In this document: one piece after another, positions 1-12,372 of the stretch | Layout of the letters: each line of letters opens with the position of its first letter | Position numbering within the stretch: the first letter of the stretch is position 1 | DNA from: Pontederia crassipes | Taxonomy: Eukaryota > Streptophyta > Magnoliopsida > Commelinales > Pontederiaceae | Reading direction: 5' to 3' | Assembly (NCBI GenBank): GCA_030549335.1 | Contig: CM060188.1 | Span: 14,759,501-14,823,500, forward strand | DNA length: 64,000 bases | The notes under the pieces: generated by a model | The model's database searches: none | What the model was told of the DNA's origin: nothing | The model's input: only the letters and a program-made list of their open reading frames with translations | Program-made: the position numbers and the translations under genes

Positions 1-92
1 TTGAAGTAATCAAGTTTATGCAAGTAAATTTTAACTTTTCAGGAAAAGACAAGAAACCATTAAAACGGAAAAAATGAAGGTAGACAGCTTAC

Positions 93-3061
93 ATATCCTT
101 TGCTGACAGTTTTGTGTACCCAATAGCCAAAGCATGCTGCTTCCCTTCAGCCATTATGGCCTGAAATGATAAACCAGCAAGTTGAAACCCACACCCCAAA
201 GTTCAAAATTTGATGCATTGTATTTCAAATCATATAAAAGCATATGATTGTCTCAATATGGCATCTAACAGATCTATTAAATAACCATTCACATATCATC
301 ACTACTACACTTAAAATCCTCTGGGCAACACATTTGTTAAAAGTTCTGAGATAGGTGCAATAAGATAAACCATATTTAAATAAAGAGATAACTACTTAAC
401 TATCACTATCACAAAGGTGGAACAACTTGGAATACTTCTATCCAATGTGAAATTTCCACAACTGCATTGTAGACCCTTACCTTATTGCTGATAAACAGGA
501 CATAAAGCCTCGCAGATAAGTACTTAAAACATTTACATTGTATGCCTATATAGTCCCATCAACTATTATTGTCATTAGTAGTTCACCTAATCTTAGTTGA
601 CAGGCTCAGTAGTATGACGGACTGAAGTCTGGTGCAAGTAGATCATTCGGCCCAAATTACAGGGAATGCAACCTCATTGCCTATTGTTATCATATGAAGT
701 TCACCTAACATTAATTGACGGGACAAATTGTGAGCATGAATGACCAACATCTGGTGCAAGCAGATCATTCAGCCCAAATCACAGCGAACATTAGAGGAAC
801 CAAGTTAACGATTAAACTATATGTGCTGCTATGATGAAGCTGATTAATCTGCATACCACAGGGGATTCTGATGATACTTCTGGATCCAAAGCACCACCAG
901 GAGATGTCAAGCCAGGACACATTATGTTGGCACCTGAAAGAACAAACTTGATTGCACCCCTATCCACTTGGAACTTTTTCATGATATCAGGATCTGAAAA
1001 TGTGTAATGTAAAGGAGAAAAGTCAGAAAATCACACCCTATTAAAGTATTTCTGCATTCTTGCACCACCAGAATTTGAAGAAGTTTATATCTATGAAGAA
1101 GATGGCCTTTATATCAAAGAGAAGAAACATAACATACAGACATCATAATTAAGATGAAGATGATGGAATAAATACTATACATTGATGAAGCAGCCTCAAC
1201 GTTGGCATATAAGCACTATCCCGCACATTGAAGAAGAGTGGTACATTGTTCACCACTACAAGATTTATGTGATTCTGACTAGAAGAAATAAAGAACATTG
1301 CCAGGTTAATTTATATTAAATAATATCATAATCCTCAATCATGAAAAACCAGAGATCAAATAGAGAGAATCCATATGCAATTAAATTATTATACATCAGA
1401 CAAGGACATAAATCTTATGGCACTAAAATAACTGGGACTTTCTTCAAAGGGCTTCAAGGGGCCTAAAGGAAATAATAAAAGAAACTGAAGCTTTTTGTAC
1501 AGTCATAATGATGAAAGTACAGAAATGCTTTTAAACTGAATGAACAAAGCAAGATCATCCATACACCATGTGGTCCATGTCCACTATTGGTTGTCACTTG
1601 GAATCATTTGAAGTCAATAGTTACAACATTAACACAAAAAAAATCTAGTTTTGCAAGAAAAAGGAAATAAAAAATGTTGAATATGTTGATATAACGACAA
1701 GAAGCTATCTTAAATCCTAAGTTTGGAAGTTTCATTAATTCTCCGCTGGAAGATCTAATGAGATTTCGTCAGATAGTATGAAAATAAATCAACATAGATG
1801 ATAGAGGATCAAATGTGGAATCCAAACACACAACATGATAGAGATAAATTCAAATAAGAATATTAATATTGATTATATCCTTTGCTACTTTCATGGAAAC
1901 TAAATTGAACCGAAAAACAAATAACTAGAATCTAGATTGTACCACATCATTATCCAATTGAATATCTAGATAAAAATAAAGTTCTTTAATTATTTTCAAC
2001 ATGTAGATGTGATGTTAACATGGGTATGTCCATGAAACTTCCTCACACAAAAAAAGAGAACATTATAATAATAATAACTTGGGGGCATTTTTAGTCGTCG
2101 AGAATTACATTCCAGTGAGCTGCTAACATGTTCTATGCCAAATTAAGTTCAGCTAAGTAAAGCATCAAGCGCATAGTTGTACAGAGAAATCTCCGTTAGA
2201 TCAGATTATGACTTGATATTTTTTTTAGGAAAAGAATAGTTTACTAACCATTTTGCAACAATAAAAGGTGCCTTCTTGGGAAGAAGATCGTCCAACAAAG
2301 GTTCAAGTCCAGGATACTGCCATGAAATATGACATCAAAAGAGGCTTTTTCTAATGAGAAATTCAAGTAGAGTAATATGAAGAAGAAATACGAAATTCGC
2401 AATCAAATTCTTAGCCAACCTCCTCAGCGATGCTTTGCCGAATCTTCCGTTGTACAGATGACTTCACCTGGTTCTGTCCAGAAACATCTTCGGAGGAGAA
2501 CCTTCGGGAGAAAAAAAAAGTATAGTTGAAGCAAGGAGAAACAACTGCCAGAAACATACCCCGAAACGCTTTTTTAGTATGTACCCGGACACGTATTCCT
2601 TACAATCATTTTCACAAATATAAGCACACAGATTGCTGTATTGTTATACAGGAACACCATAAACATCAAACAATAATAAAATAAAAAACATGCATCACTT
2701 AATGTTTCAGTACCTTGTAACACCAACAAGACGACGGATTTCTTGATTCTACTTAGTAATACAAAATCGGTACGTGAAATCAACAAACAATTGCACGGTA
2801 TAAACTTGAGCACAAATCGGATTCCCCAGACTCATTAAGAAGAAGAAGGATGAAATCGTATGCAGAAGCCCTAAACTTAGAAAGAGATCAAAGAAAGCAG
2901 AACCGACAGAAAATCATCTCTCTTTCTAACCAAAAAAAAAAATCTCTCTTTTTTCAAAGTATTTTCATACAACCTGCGACCAATCCGATAGTTTACACGT
3001 ATAGTAGTAGATTTCTCTTCGCGACGAGAGATTGAGCGGCGGCCACTTACTTCTTGAACAT
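93..3061 (-). CDS. MCTS1: MCTS1/MCT-1 homolog (DUF1947 + PUA domain), 3' end outside window
   Basis: Translation re-initiation and ribosome-recycling factor that, in animals and yeast, pairs with DENR on the 40S subunit. I assembled complement(join(<93..160, 857..993, 1181..1278, 2249..2316, 2420..2501, 3051..3061)). Every junction is GT-AG and phases agree (11+82=31 codons, then 68, 98, 137, 68 nt). Visible blocks in order are [51 protein letters not shown], then the PUA-domain core [20 protein letters not shown] and [17 protein letters not shown]. That gives 154 residues. The family has about 181, so only the last exon (about 27 residues) lies left of base 1. The start was fixed by finding the 11-nt exon ATGTTCAAGAA followed by GTAAGT; no ATG lies in frame in the longer reading frames nearby. 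Identity is certain from the motif order. Expression is not shown. Confidence 0.95.
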
Positions 3062-3655
3062 TATTGGAATCGGGGACAAAATACCCGACGGCACCGAGGG
3101 CGAGGGCGAGGGCGAGCGGCGCGTGGAGATGAAGCTGATCAGGCTTCACCGGAACCTTTCTAGTTCTAGGGAAAAAGTTGCTCCAGTGTCACTCTTGAAA
3201 ATTCATTACTCAACGAATGAATGAAAATTTCGAGGGTAAAAATAATTCTTTTTAATTAATTTATGAGTTCGAGATTTGTGTAAATTAATTATTTATTGAT
3301 TGTAATTTAATGCATGGATGCTGTTATTTTATATGTAATAGTTCTATCAACAAATGACTTTCACACACATTGATTTCACCCTTTCATTAACTTCTTCATT
3401 TGGATGTTATAGAGAGAACAATTCAAGGAAACGATGAAACTGCCTCTGCGAGAGATTCATTTCTAATTTAATTAACTCAATTTTTAGGGTGTTTTTTTTA
3501 AAAAATATAGTCGATGTTAAACTAATATCGTTTATTTGGTCAGTTATGGTATTATAATTTAAAATACGGCATTCCTGACACAAACGAAATTCCCAGTGGA
3601 TGAGCTCTCCCACTTTTGATTTGGTCAAAATAACTAGAATAGTTCATTAATTGTG

Positions 3656-4472
3656 GATTAAAATAAGTTTCTATCTTTCAATTTTACTTGCTTTCCTAAC
3701 TTTATCCTTCAACTTCATATCCAATTATTAATTTCATTCACCAACTATCATTTTTACCATATATGAACCTCCGGAAAGGTGAAAGTGCACTCTCCCGTCC
3801 TAGGGGCATCAACGGCATTTTCCTATCCCACGAGACCCGTAGGACGGGAGAGTGCACTTCCACCGTCCAACAAGGGTCGTGGGACGGCAGAAGTGCATTT
3901 TTCCATCCCAAAGGCGTTTACCGATTGTTGATTTACGTGGACATCACATGTCGTATTTCTCTCTTCTCCACATGTGCACGCGTTTGACGTGGTAAATCAT
4001 TTTAAAATAATATAATAATAATTTAAAAAAAAGAGAGAAGAGGGCACCGCCTCCTTCCCTCGGTCTCTGACGACTTCGCCGACACTAAAGGAAGGGAGAG
4101 GCCTCACATGCTAGTGATCGTTGACGCGAAGGCAAAAGAGGGGGGAGGGTGTTGCCCCCTCTGCACGTTCGGCGCCGACGAAGCTGTCGAAGGTTGAGGC
4201 GAGGGGGTGATGCCCCCTTCTCTCTATTTTTTAAAATGTTATATTGTTTTAAAATATTATTTTATCATTGAATCTTTATTTTATTTTTAATATTTTATCA
4301 CGTCGAACATGTGCACACGTGAAAAAAGAAAGAGAAATATGACATGTGGTGTTCACGTATATCTGCAATCGATAAACCTCCTATACCTAATGAAAAGGAT
4401 AACTGGTGAAAAAAAGCCAATAATTGAAAGTTAACGTAGTTACAAAATGAAATTCTGGAGTTCAATTTATCC
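3656..4472. mobile_element. Long terminal-inverted-repeat element (Mutator/MITE-like), non-autonomous
   Basis: The arm at about 3906-3993 (GTTTACCGATTGTTGATTTA, then ACATCACATGTCG and CACATGTGCACGCG) is repeated in inverted orientation at about 4300-4385. A second matching stretch further out (CAATTATT...TTCACCA near 3722-3741, mirrored near 4405-4425) shows the inverted repeat extends outwards, to about 3656 and 4472. The left arm is longer because it holds an extra 130-bp palindromic insert. The interior (4040-4230) is GC-rich and non-coding. No transposase is seen and I found no clean target duplication, so the outer limits are approximate. Confidence 0.7.
3784..3858. repeat. Perfect-stem hairpin inside the TIR element
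   Basis: AGTGCACTCTCCCGTCCTAG at 3784-3803 pairs with GTAGGACGGGAGAGTGCACT at 3839-3858, 19 of 20 positions complementary, with a 35-nt loop. It sits in the left arm of the surrounding element and has no counterpart in the right arm. Confidence 0.85.
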
Positions 4473-4885
4473 TTTATGCTCGAAAGGTGTATAAAAATTA
4501 TGGAGCTCCGTTTTCACCTCCTTAACTCTGACTTTCCTTATTTTCCTTTCGTTTTATAATGGATATTTTATCTCAATGGATTTTTAAAATTTTGTTGTAT
4601 AAGTGATATTTTCCTCAATGAATATGTTTATTTATTGTTAATAATAGTCTAGTTTTTCTACAAAATAATAATATGATTCGAATACATCCTATTTTGTGTA
4701 AGTATATTGATTCCAAATACTTGAAAAAATAGATGTTCTAGAAATAAATATTAAAATATTTGATATAAAACTAACCTTTTTATACGTGCAATAAATATTT
4801 GATTTATTGGTATATTAAAAGATAATTGATTTTAAGAAAAACACATAATGCTGGTGCATAGTTAACAGTTATACTAGCTTGAATT

Positions 4886-4899
4886 AAAGGTTCTAATTT
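4886..4899. repeat. Left target-site duplication of the LINE
   Basis: AAAGGTTCTAATTT at 4886-4899 recurs exactly at 10632-10645, immediately after the short A tail of the LINE. It marks the left boundary of the insertion. Confidence 0.9.
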
Positions 4900-5199
4900 G
4901 ATGTTTTTGTGGAACGAAATATCTCGGGAGGATGTGGTGGTATCGAACTCAGAGTCACCTTGAAGCCGTAACGCAGAAAACCCTAGCGCTTCCCCACGCC
5001 GCCGCCGCTTGGAGCTCCTTCTTCCCCTTCGTCTCCGGTGATCCCGTCGGAGGCACCAGCCAAAAAAAAATCATCCCTGTTTTTGCTCTCCATATGTCCT
5101 CACCCGTGGTGGGCACCTCTCCCTGGAGGTGGCCTCCATACCCGATGATGATCATTTTCCCCCCGCTTCCTTCCAATAGCCTCCTTCCTCCGACTCCTT

Positions 5200-6600
5200 A
5201 TCATTAGGGCCTCCTCCTCCTCCCTCCTTCTATCCCTTCTCGTCCTGCTAAATGTTGTCCGTGGAAACCGTCCTCCTTCGGCCGCCGCCTCCACTATCTC
5301 GCCTCGCCAACTTCGGGAACTTCAAGCGGTCACTATCGCTGAAGTTGTTATCCCTGCCTCGGACACTTCCCCTTTCTCTGATTATCATCGTAGGTATCTC
5401 GTTGGTCGCTTCATTGGTTCTTTGGATGCGCTCCGAGATGGTCTCCGGTCGCTGTGAGGGGCTGCTTTTCCTCCTATCATCTCGTCGCTCGGTAACTCTT
5501 TGTTCCTTTTCGCTTTCGAATATGAGGATGCTCGTATGCATGTCTTAATCGGAGGACCTTGAGAGTTTGGTGGCCACCTGGATCTCCCTCCCGAATGGCG
5601 AGCGTTATCTCCGTTACGAGAACCTGCCAACTTTTTGTTACCGCTGCGGTACCATCGATCATCATCTCGAAGCTTGCTCCAATGTTGTCATGGCGGGGGA
5701 GCCCCGTGCGGCCGCTTTACTTTTTGGTCCCTGGATGCGCGCTACTCGCTCTACAACTGACCACCAGCTGTCGCAGCCGCCCCTCCCTCGGCCCTTACCC
5801 TTGGATCTTAATTTCCCTTTTGGCTTGTCGCATTTGTCGGGCGCTCATCGAGCGATCGATAGCGCCGGCGGTACGGACCACCGTACCCTTGATGCTCGCC
5901 CAACGGTTAGTAGTGCCCTGGTGAACGCTGATGGGGGATCTCGGAGTTGCCCGCCTGGCGCGTATGTGGTGCATGTGGGTCCATCTGGTTCTCCGGTCCC
6001 GTCAACTAGCCATGGGTCTCCCATCCTAGGCTCCCCTCGCTCGCATCCAACGGCTCTCATGAGCCAACACCTATGTGTGTTTTTGTTGGTGTGACAGGTA
6101 TAAGTACAGCATGCACGGCCGTTGATTCCTCTCCGGCTCATCCGTGCCATCCACGTGCCCTCTCTTTTCACGATCCACATTTGATACTTATGCTTTCTCA
6201 TAACCCCACTAAACCTAATCTCCCTTCTTCTCATTTCGGTACTGCTACTCCTCCCCCCCTCCCTCCGCTAACTTGGCCGCCCCTCCTATGCATGCCGCTG
6301 CGGATGTGGGCGGGCCCCCGTGTTATTTCCCCCTACCACGAGGCTCTTGTTTCATGTGCTTCTGCAGGTCTTCTGGCTGCCGCTGAGGTGATCGATGGCG
6401 ATTCTTCCCAGTATGGTCCGGACCCTGATCTGCTCCCAACTCCTTGCCTGAAAAAGAAGAAGTCCCGACTCCTCAAGCCTATGGCCCCTACCCCCACCCT
6501 CCGTCCGCGAACATCCCTAGCCCCGGTTCGGGGGAAAGGTAAGAAAAATCTACTCTTCAGCCTGAGTGCTCACCCTCTTCTGTTGCCGCTGTGCAAGGCC
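5200..6600 (+). pseudogene. LINE ORF1 remnant (gag-like, CCHC zinc knuckle)
   Basis: ORF1 of L1-type LINEs encodes an RNA-binding chaperone. The upstream part reads as VAEVVIPASDTSPFSDYHRR and LVGRFIGSLDALRDGL around 5335-5455, interrupted by stops. Near 5630-5680 the frame contains FCYRCGTIDHHLEAC, a clean C-x2-C-x4-H-x4-C zinc knuckle. The long frame around the knuckle (5567-6094) continues with low-complexity Pro/Ser-rich sequence. Stops at about 5457, 5548 and beyond make it non-functional. Limits are approximate. Confidence 0.75.
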
Positions 6601-6625
6601 CGACGGACATCCTCCACTTGTTATC

Positions 6626-9600
6626 ATGAAGATCCTCGCCTGGAACTGTCACGACGCGTTCCGGTCGAAGGCCCGTGATCGGATCATGAATCTTATTTTT
6701 ACTTATTCTCTGGATTTTGTAATTTTATTAGAGAGTCATGTTGGGTCTATAATGTCTAAACAAGTTCTCCGTCGGCTCGGGCCCTCCTGGTCCAACAGTT
6801 TTTGTGATAGCACCGGTGTTGCTAAAGGTATTATCTTCGCCTGGGGCGGCAGGATACACAGGTTACCCCTTTACTCTCCTCTGATCATATCTTATATGCT
6901 GCTGTTTCTTTCAAGAATTTTCATTTCCTATTATCTCGTGTTTATACTAGTCCTCTACCTTCTAACCGCAACCTTTTATGGAATACGTTAAACCAAATTA
7001 ACTCAAATGACTTCCCCTAGGCCTTAATCAATGACTTCAACTATTTATTACCTTCTGTCGACAAGCGTGGGGGTAACCCCTTTTCCCCTAATCGTTCTTC
7101 TAGGCTCCTTAACAACTTTATCCAGAACCATGGCCTCTTAGACCTCAACCTTTCCGAAAACTCTTTTACTTGGTCGAATAACCGTGTAGGTCATGCGAGA
7201 ATCCTATGTCGTCTTGATCATATGTTTGTCAGTCACCACGAACATTTTTTCCCAGCCTTGACCTCTTTGCCCTCCCCAGATGTGCATCGGATCATGCCCT
7301 TCTTCTCTTCCTATCTGATATCAAGATCCCCCTATCTCAATCCTTTAAATATGAGCACTTTTGGCTCCTCCACCCGGGTGCCAAAGAAATTGTTATGTGT
7401 GCCCTCCCCCTCTAATCCCCACTTGATCTCGTTGGCCCTTCACTGGTAGATACCCTACGTTGGAATTATGAGGTCCTTGGTAGATTAGAAACTCTTGTCG
7501 CTCAAACTCTCACTACCATCTCTCTTCTGGAAACACCTTGATTCCTCCCAGGGCCTCTCTGAGGCCAACCTTGTCCGCGTCCGAGCTTCCTATCACCTTC
7601 ATGCTGCCCTTCTTCGTCAAATTAGTCTCAAGTGGTAGAGTAAAGCTCGCACCTACCAGCTACACTATGGTGATAGCAACACTAAATTTTTTCACCTTCA
7701 AACTATGGTTAGACATAAGCACAATCTTATTCGCTCGGTCCATTCAAATTTCGGTAGCCTGCTCTCTAGCCCTAGTCTCATCTCTCAGGACTTTGTAGAT
7801 CACTATCAAACTCTCTACCCCCCTCCTCGTGCGAGGACGATATCCCCTTAAGCCTCTGGCCTTTCCTTCCTTCCTGTGACCCTCCTTTTTCCCTGCCCTC
7901 ACCCATCCAATCACCTTTGATGAGATCACTTCGGTTATCCGGGTCATGCCTTCGGGCCGCGAATCGGATCTTGATGGTTTCACCATCGACTTCTACCGTA
8001 TTCACTGGGATATCGTGGGTCCATGCATCATCTCCTCTATTCAACACGCCTTCCTTACCAATCGGCTCCCCGGGAATTAGGGGAAACATCTTTTGTTTTC
8101 ATCCCCAAGAAGACTGCCCCCTCATCCATTAAAGACTATCGGCTCATATCCTTGTGTAATGCCCTGTATAGAGTCTTCGCTAAAATCATTGCCAATAGGC
8201 TTAGGCCTACGTTGAACACTCTCATTAGTCCCATGCAAACTGCCTTTATCCTTGGCCGTAGCATCCAAAATAACATTCTCATTGCCCAGGAGCTCATTCA
8301 CTCTCTTAACCCTTATGAACTACCCCTCTTCCTTTATTAAGTGAATCGATATCTGTATTCGCTCCCCCACTTTCTCTTGCATGATCAATGGATCTTCTTC
8401 CCCATACTTCCGGTCGCATAAAGGCATCCGACAGTGTGACCCTTTGTCGTCTTATCTGTTTATCATCACTTTGCAAGTCTTCACCTCACTTTTTGAGCCC
8501 ATCATCACTTCTGGTCGTATGAAGCCCTTCACCCTAAATAACTTCTCCATGAGCCACCTTCTCTTTGCGAACGACCTTCTCATCTGCATTAGAGCTACTC
8601 TTCCTAACTGCCGTCATATTCTGTGCATCCTCAAAATCTACGAGGGGCTCACTGGTCAATGACTTAATCCCCTCAAATCCGTTGTGTATTTTCCATCCAA
8701 GATTCAATCTCGTCGTAGGCAATCCATTACTAGAGCTCTAGGCATCCATCCGAGTGAATTCCCTTTCACTTATCTTGGTGCCCCTATCTCTCCTAAATAT
8801 ATCTCGACTTCCCAGCAAGTTTTCCTTGTCAACAAAATCTCTTCTAAGCTCTCTGGTTGGCGTCGTCGCCTGCTTATTCAAGCTGGACGCGCCACACTCA
8901 TTAAACTACTCTCTCCTCCATCCCCACCTACTTCTTGGGCACGACCTATTTATCCACGGTACCCTTTGCTCACTTGAGAAGCTCAACAAAATTTTCCTTT
9001 GGGACTCTAGCAATGATCGTCGATCGGCTCATCTCATCAATTGGCATATTGTCCGGTCTCCTAGATGTGTGGATGGCTTAGAAATAAGAAATCTTCATCT
9101 CATTAAGGCCACTCTTGGCGCAACGAGTTCTTAGTCTCCTCAATAATTCCTCTTCGACCTGGGCTACTTTTATCTACGCTAAATATGGTCCTTTCGACCT
9201 CTGGGATTCAAGTACCTGCCCCGCTCTGCTTGGTCCTGGAGACTCATTCTTGATATTATTCCACACATCCACCTTGATTTTCTCAAGGATATTGGGCCCG
9301 TCTCTAACACCTCAGTGCTGCATGATCTGTGGATATCCCCTATCCTCCTTAGCAAATTGCCTACCTTCATTAACATGGACATGGACATCTCCACTCTTAA
9401 AGTATCTGATCTTATTATCAATCACACGTGGAACACCACCCTGCTTTGCTCAGATCTTCACTATTTCTACTTCTGAGGCTATTTGTAACATTTATCTTCC
9501 GCATACTGCCTGTGATGACGCGTGGGTTTGGTCGACTAATGATCATGAGATTCCCAATACTAGTGCGGTCTATAAATTCGTTTACCGGCAGGCTCTGCTG

Positions 9601-10610
9601 ACCATCGTGGTCGGACGGTAGCCTTGGTATGTGATTTGGAAGATTTAGATTCTCCCAAAGGTTCACTTTTTCCTCTGGAAGCTTTTCATAACTGCCTCTT
9701 CACCAAATCTTATCTTCAGCAGTTTTCTCCTATGATCGATCCATTTTGCTCCCTTTGTGGCTTGGCCACTAAAATTGCGTCCCATTTATTCTTCTCCTGC
9801 CCCACCGCACTTCAATTATGGTCCACTTTTCAACAAAATCTACAAATCAACTTTCAGTTTTGCTCCTCCTAGGATTCAGGTTTGTGAATCCAGGAGAGAA
9901 CCATTTTGGATCAACCCACTAGACAATCTTTTCTCTCAATTTTTTCTTTCTGTCTATGGAGAATCTGGAACCTGAGGAATGATATCCATTTTCGATCTAG
10001 GCATGCAACCATCAATATAGTTTGGGAGAGAGCTGTTGCCAGTTCTTACGAATTTATCAACTCCGCCGCCCACGCTCCTAGGCTCCTCACCCCCTCTCCC
10101 TCTACCCCCTAGAATCCGCTGCGGATTCAGTGGGAGGCCCCCCCTTCAAATTGGGCTATCCTCGATTCGGATGGCTCCTTCTGCGGAGCCAGCTCGTGTG
10201 GGGGCTATAGTTTTCTGCTCCAGACTCATAAGAATAATCTTATTTTTGCAGGTGCTGGTGTCTCCTCCCTTCATGCCGAGGCCTGGGCGCTTCTCCTTGC
10301 TGTTCGCACTTGTGTCTTCCGCCGGATCACCCACGCCAAAATTTGCACCAATTTGGAGAGCCTTGTTCACATCATTAAGAATACTCGTAATTGTCCGTGG
10401 CAGATTCACAACATAATCTTTGACATACGGAGCTCTATTGACTGCCTCTCACCATCTTTACTTGTATCTTGCCCACGAACCTCTAATTTTGTTGCTGACT
10501 TTTTAGCACATTTTGACCGTCAGAATGACGAGCATTTTTGGGTCGATAGATCTCCTCATGGCCTCGACAACATTTTGTATCATGACTCTATGAGTCTTTT
10601 CACGTCGTAA
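6626..10610 (+). pseudogene. LINE ORF2 remnant: endonuclease, reverse transcriptase, RNase H
   Basis: The start MKILAWNC (6626) and LLESHV are APE-type endonuclease motifs. DFNYLL (about 7030), LDLNLSENSFTWSN and ASDHA (about 7285) complete that domain. Reverse transcriptase blocks follow: ISLCNALYRVFAKIIANRLR (about 8140), GIRQCDPLSSYLF (about 8420) and HLLFANDLLI (about 8560), where the normal FADD active site reads FAND. The stretch that should carry the first catalytic Asp (…KAFD…) is missing between about 8340 and 8370. A zinc-binding motif CSLCGLATKIASHLFFSC (about 9745) and an RNase H-like tail with FVADFLAH (about 10490) follow. Stops at 8338 and 8660 plus several frame changes break it. 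Confidence 0.88.
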
Positions 10611-10631
10611 TGGAATATTTTTCTTTCAAAA

Positions 10632-10645
10632 AAAGGTTCTAATTT
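10632..10645. repeat. Right target-site duplication of the LINE
   Basis: Exact copy of 4886-4899, following the short poly-A tail. Confidence 0.9.
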
Positions 10646-11217
10646 TACAAAATCTATTCTAGGTTATATTTTGTTTAAACTAAGTTCTAATTGCAGACAC
10701 ATCATAAAGCTATTCTCTGTCATTTTGATATCATAGTCGATTCATAAGACAACCAGTCATAGATGATCGTTAGTACTGAATTGTGGACACATGTACATTA
10801 TATAAGAAACTTCATTCTGTTTTTGTCTCTTTCGAAAAGTACAGTTTTATGATTAAGTCCGTAATTTAGCTATAAACCAATGCAGTGCATCACAAACAGA
10901 ATCTCTGTTTTTTTCTTCTCATATTCAATTTATTTCAGGAGAAAATTCTTGGACTACTTTTTCCATCGAATATTCACACCCCAAATCTAATTAACTTTTC
11001 TATAGCTTGGGGTTCTACTGAAAACTATGTAAGAACGAGGTTCCGACTAATCCTAGAGCGACTTATCCTTTTCCATGAATTATTAACTTCACTACAGTCA
11101 ATTTGACAAGATTAGAAGCTCGCTTGCTACTAGTAGCTTCCTGTAGCCCCAAGCTTATAGGGGAAAGAGCTATCGAGTGTGATGTTGATAAGGGATTAGT
11201 TAACTTTATATCATTCA
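10646..11217. other. Intergenic, nothing recognised
   Basis: AT-rich unique-looking sequence between the LINE and the hAT-type element. Short frames only; no conserved motif seen. Confidence 0.5.
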
Positions 11218-11830
11218 CAAGGTAGTCAAGATCGGGATCTCCCGATCTTATGTAAAATCGAAGGGGGTCTGTAAGATCGAAGATCGTAAGATCGGATCGA
11301 AGATCGTAAAATCCTATCTATATATTAAAATAATAGTTTAATATATAAAATTATGTAAAATAATATTTTTTAAATAAATTTGTAATATTTTAAATTATAA
11401 ATAATATTATCTTTAGTATTATCCTATTAAGACTTGTTACAAATGCATATATATATATACTATTTATATAATAATAATTTAATATAGATCGTCAAAAAGT
11501 GGCAATAATATAATGAATATGAAATAACATTATATAATAACTTTTAATATACATTTATAATAGATTTATTTCATGCAAAAATATTTTTAAAATTCTAATT
11601 ATAATCAATAACCTTTTTCTTAATTTTATTTATAAAAAAATCATGTTGCACTTAGTGAACATTTAAAAACAAAAAAAATTGAAAAAAAAATTGAATTAGT
11701 AGAATCTTACGATCTTGCTATTACGATCCTACCGATCCTACAAAAATAATCTCAAAGTTAAGATCGGAATCACAAATCTTAAGTAGGATCGTAAGATCTT
11801 ATGATCAAGATCGCGATTTTAATAACCTTC
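11218..11830. mobile_element. hAT-type MITE, 613 bp, 8-bp target duplication
   Basis: The ends are inverted: AAGGTAGTCAAGATCGGGATC at the left, and on the other strand from the right AAGGTTATTAAAATCGCGATC. They are flanked by the exact 8-bp duplication ATCATTCA (11210-11217 and 11831-11838), the length typical of hAT insertions. The subterminal 100 bp on both sides are packed with GTAAGATCG / CGATCTTAC units, and the centre is very AT-rich with no coding capacity. Non-autonomous. Confidence 0.85.
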
Positions 11831-12372
11831 ATCATTCATGTTCTTGAAGAGATTTTTATTTTAACCGCTTTCTTGTAAAATTTCTACAAAACAGAGTCAA
11901 TTTTCTTGCTTTTTTTCAGACAGTAAGAAAAAGATGCATTGTATCACAACACTGTAGTGTGGATCAACGCTGATGAACTTTTCTTTGCGGTTTGGACGAC
12001 TCCCAAAGCCTTAGTACATTTCTCCAGTTAATCGCAGCTAGTCTGATCCGGGAGCCCCTAAATTTCCAATCGGAGTAATAGGAATCGCAGCTCCAAAGCA
12101 AAACCATGTATAGAATAAATATTTGCTGCTAATCTAATAGCTTTACATAGAGCCAATAAAATAATATGCTACATCTCTAAGTTGACTCAACTTAAACTTG
12201 AAAATGAACATGGGGACCAATGGATGCTCATCAAGTTCCAGCTGATGCTCGAATTGTGGAAAAGATGAGATGTACAGGCAAGTCTGGGTGATCCTTGGAA
12301 AGGACAAATAGGTTAAGCACTCATAAGGAAATACAAGGCTACACGCCACTTAGAGAACATGGCCGAGTTTTT

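Larger units (their letters stand above)
4900..10631 (+). mobile_element. Full-length L1-type LINE retrotransposon, degenerate
   Basis: A 5.7-kb non-LTR retrotransposon lies between two exact 14-bp copies of its target site and ends in a short run of A (10628-10634). In order it carries a GC-rich 5' leader, an ORF1 remnant with a CCHC zinc knuckle, an ORF2 remnant with an endonuclease domain starting MKILAWNC, reverse transcriptase blocks, a C-terminal zinc-binding motif and an RNase H-like end. This order is that of plant L1-clade LINEs. Numerous stops and frameshifts break both ORFs and the polymerase active site is lost, so it cannot move by itself. The perfect 14-bp duplication argues that insertion is more recent than the coding decay would suggest, or that the parent was mobilised in trans. 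Confidence 0.93.

Noticed and set aside
2877..3149. A 90-codon minus-strand frame over the MCTS1 5' region, possible overlapping upstream ORF
   Set aside because: Its first codon is GTG, not ATG, so there is no upstream AUG here; it only overlaps the true 11-nt exon in another frame.
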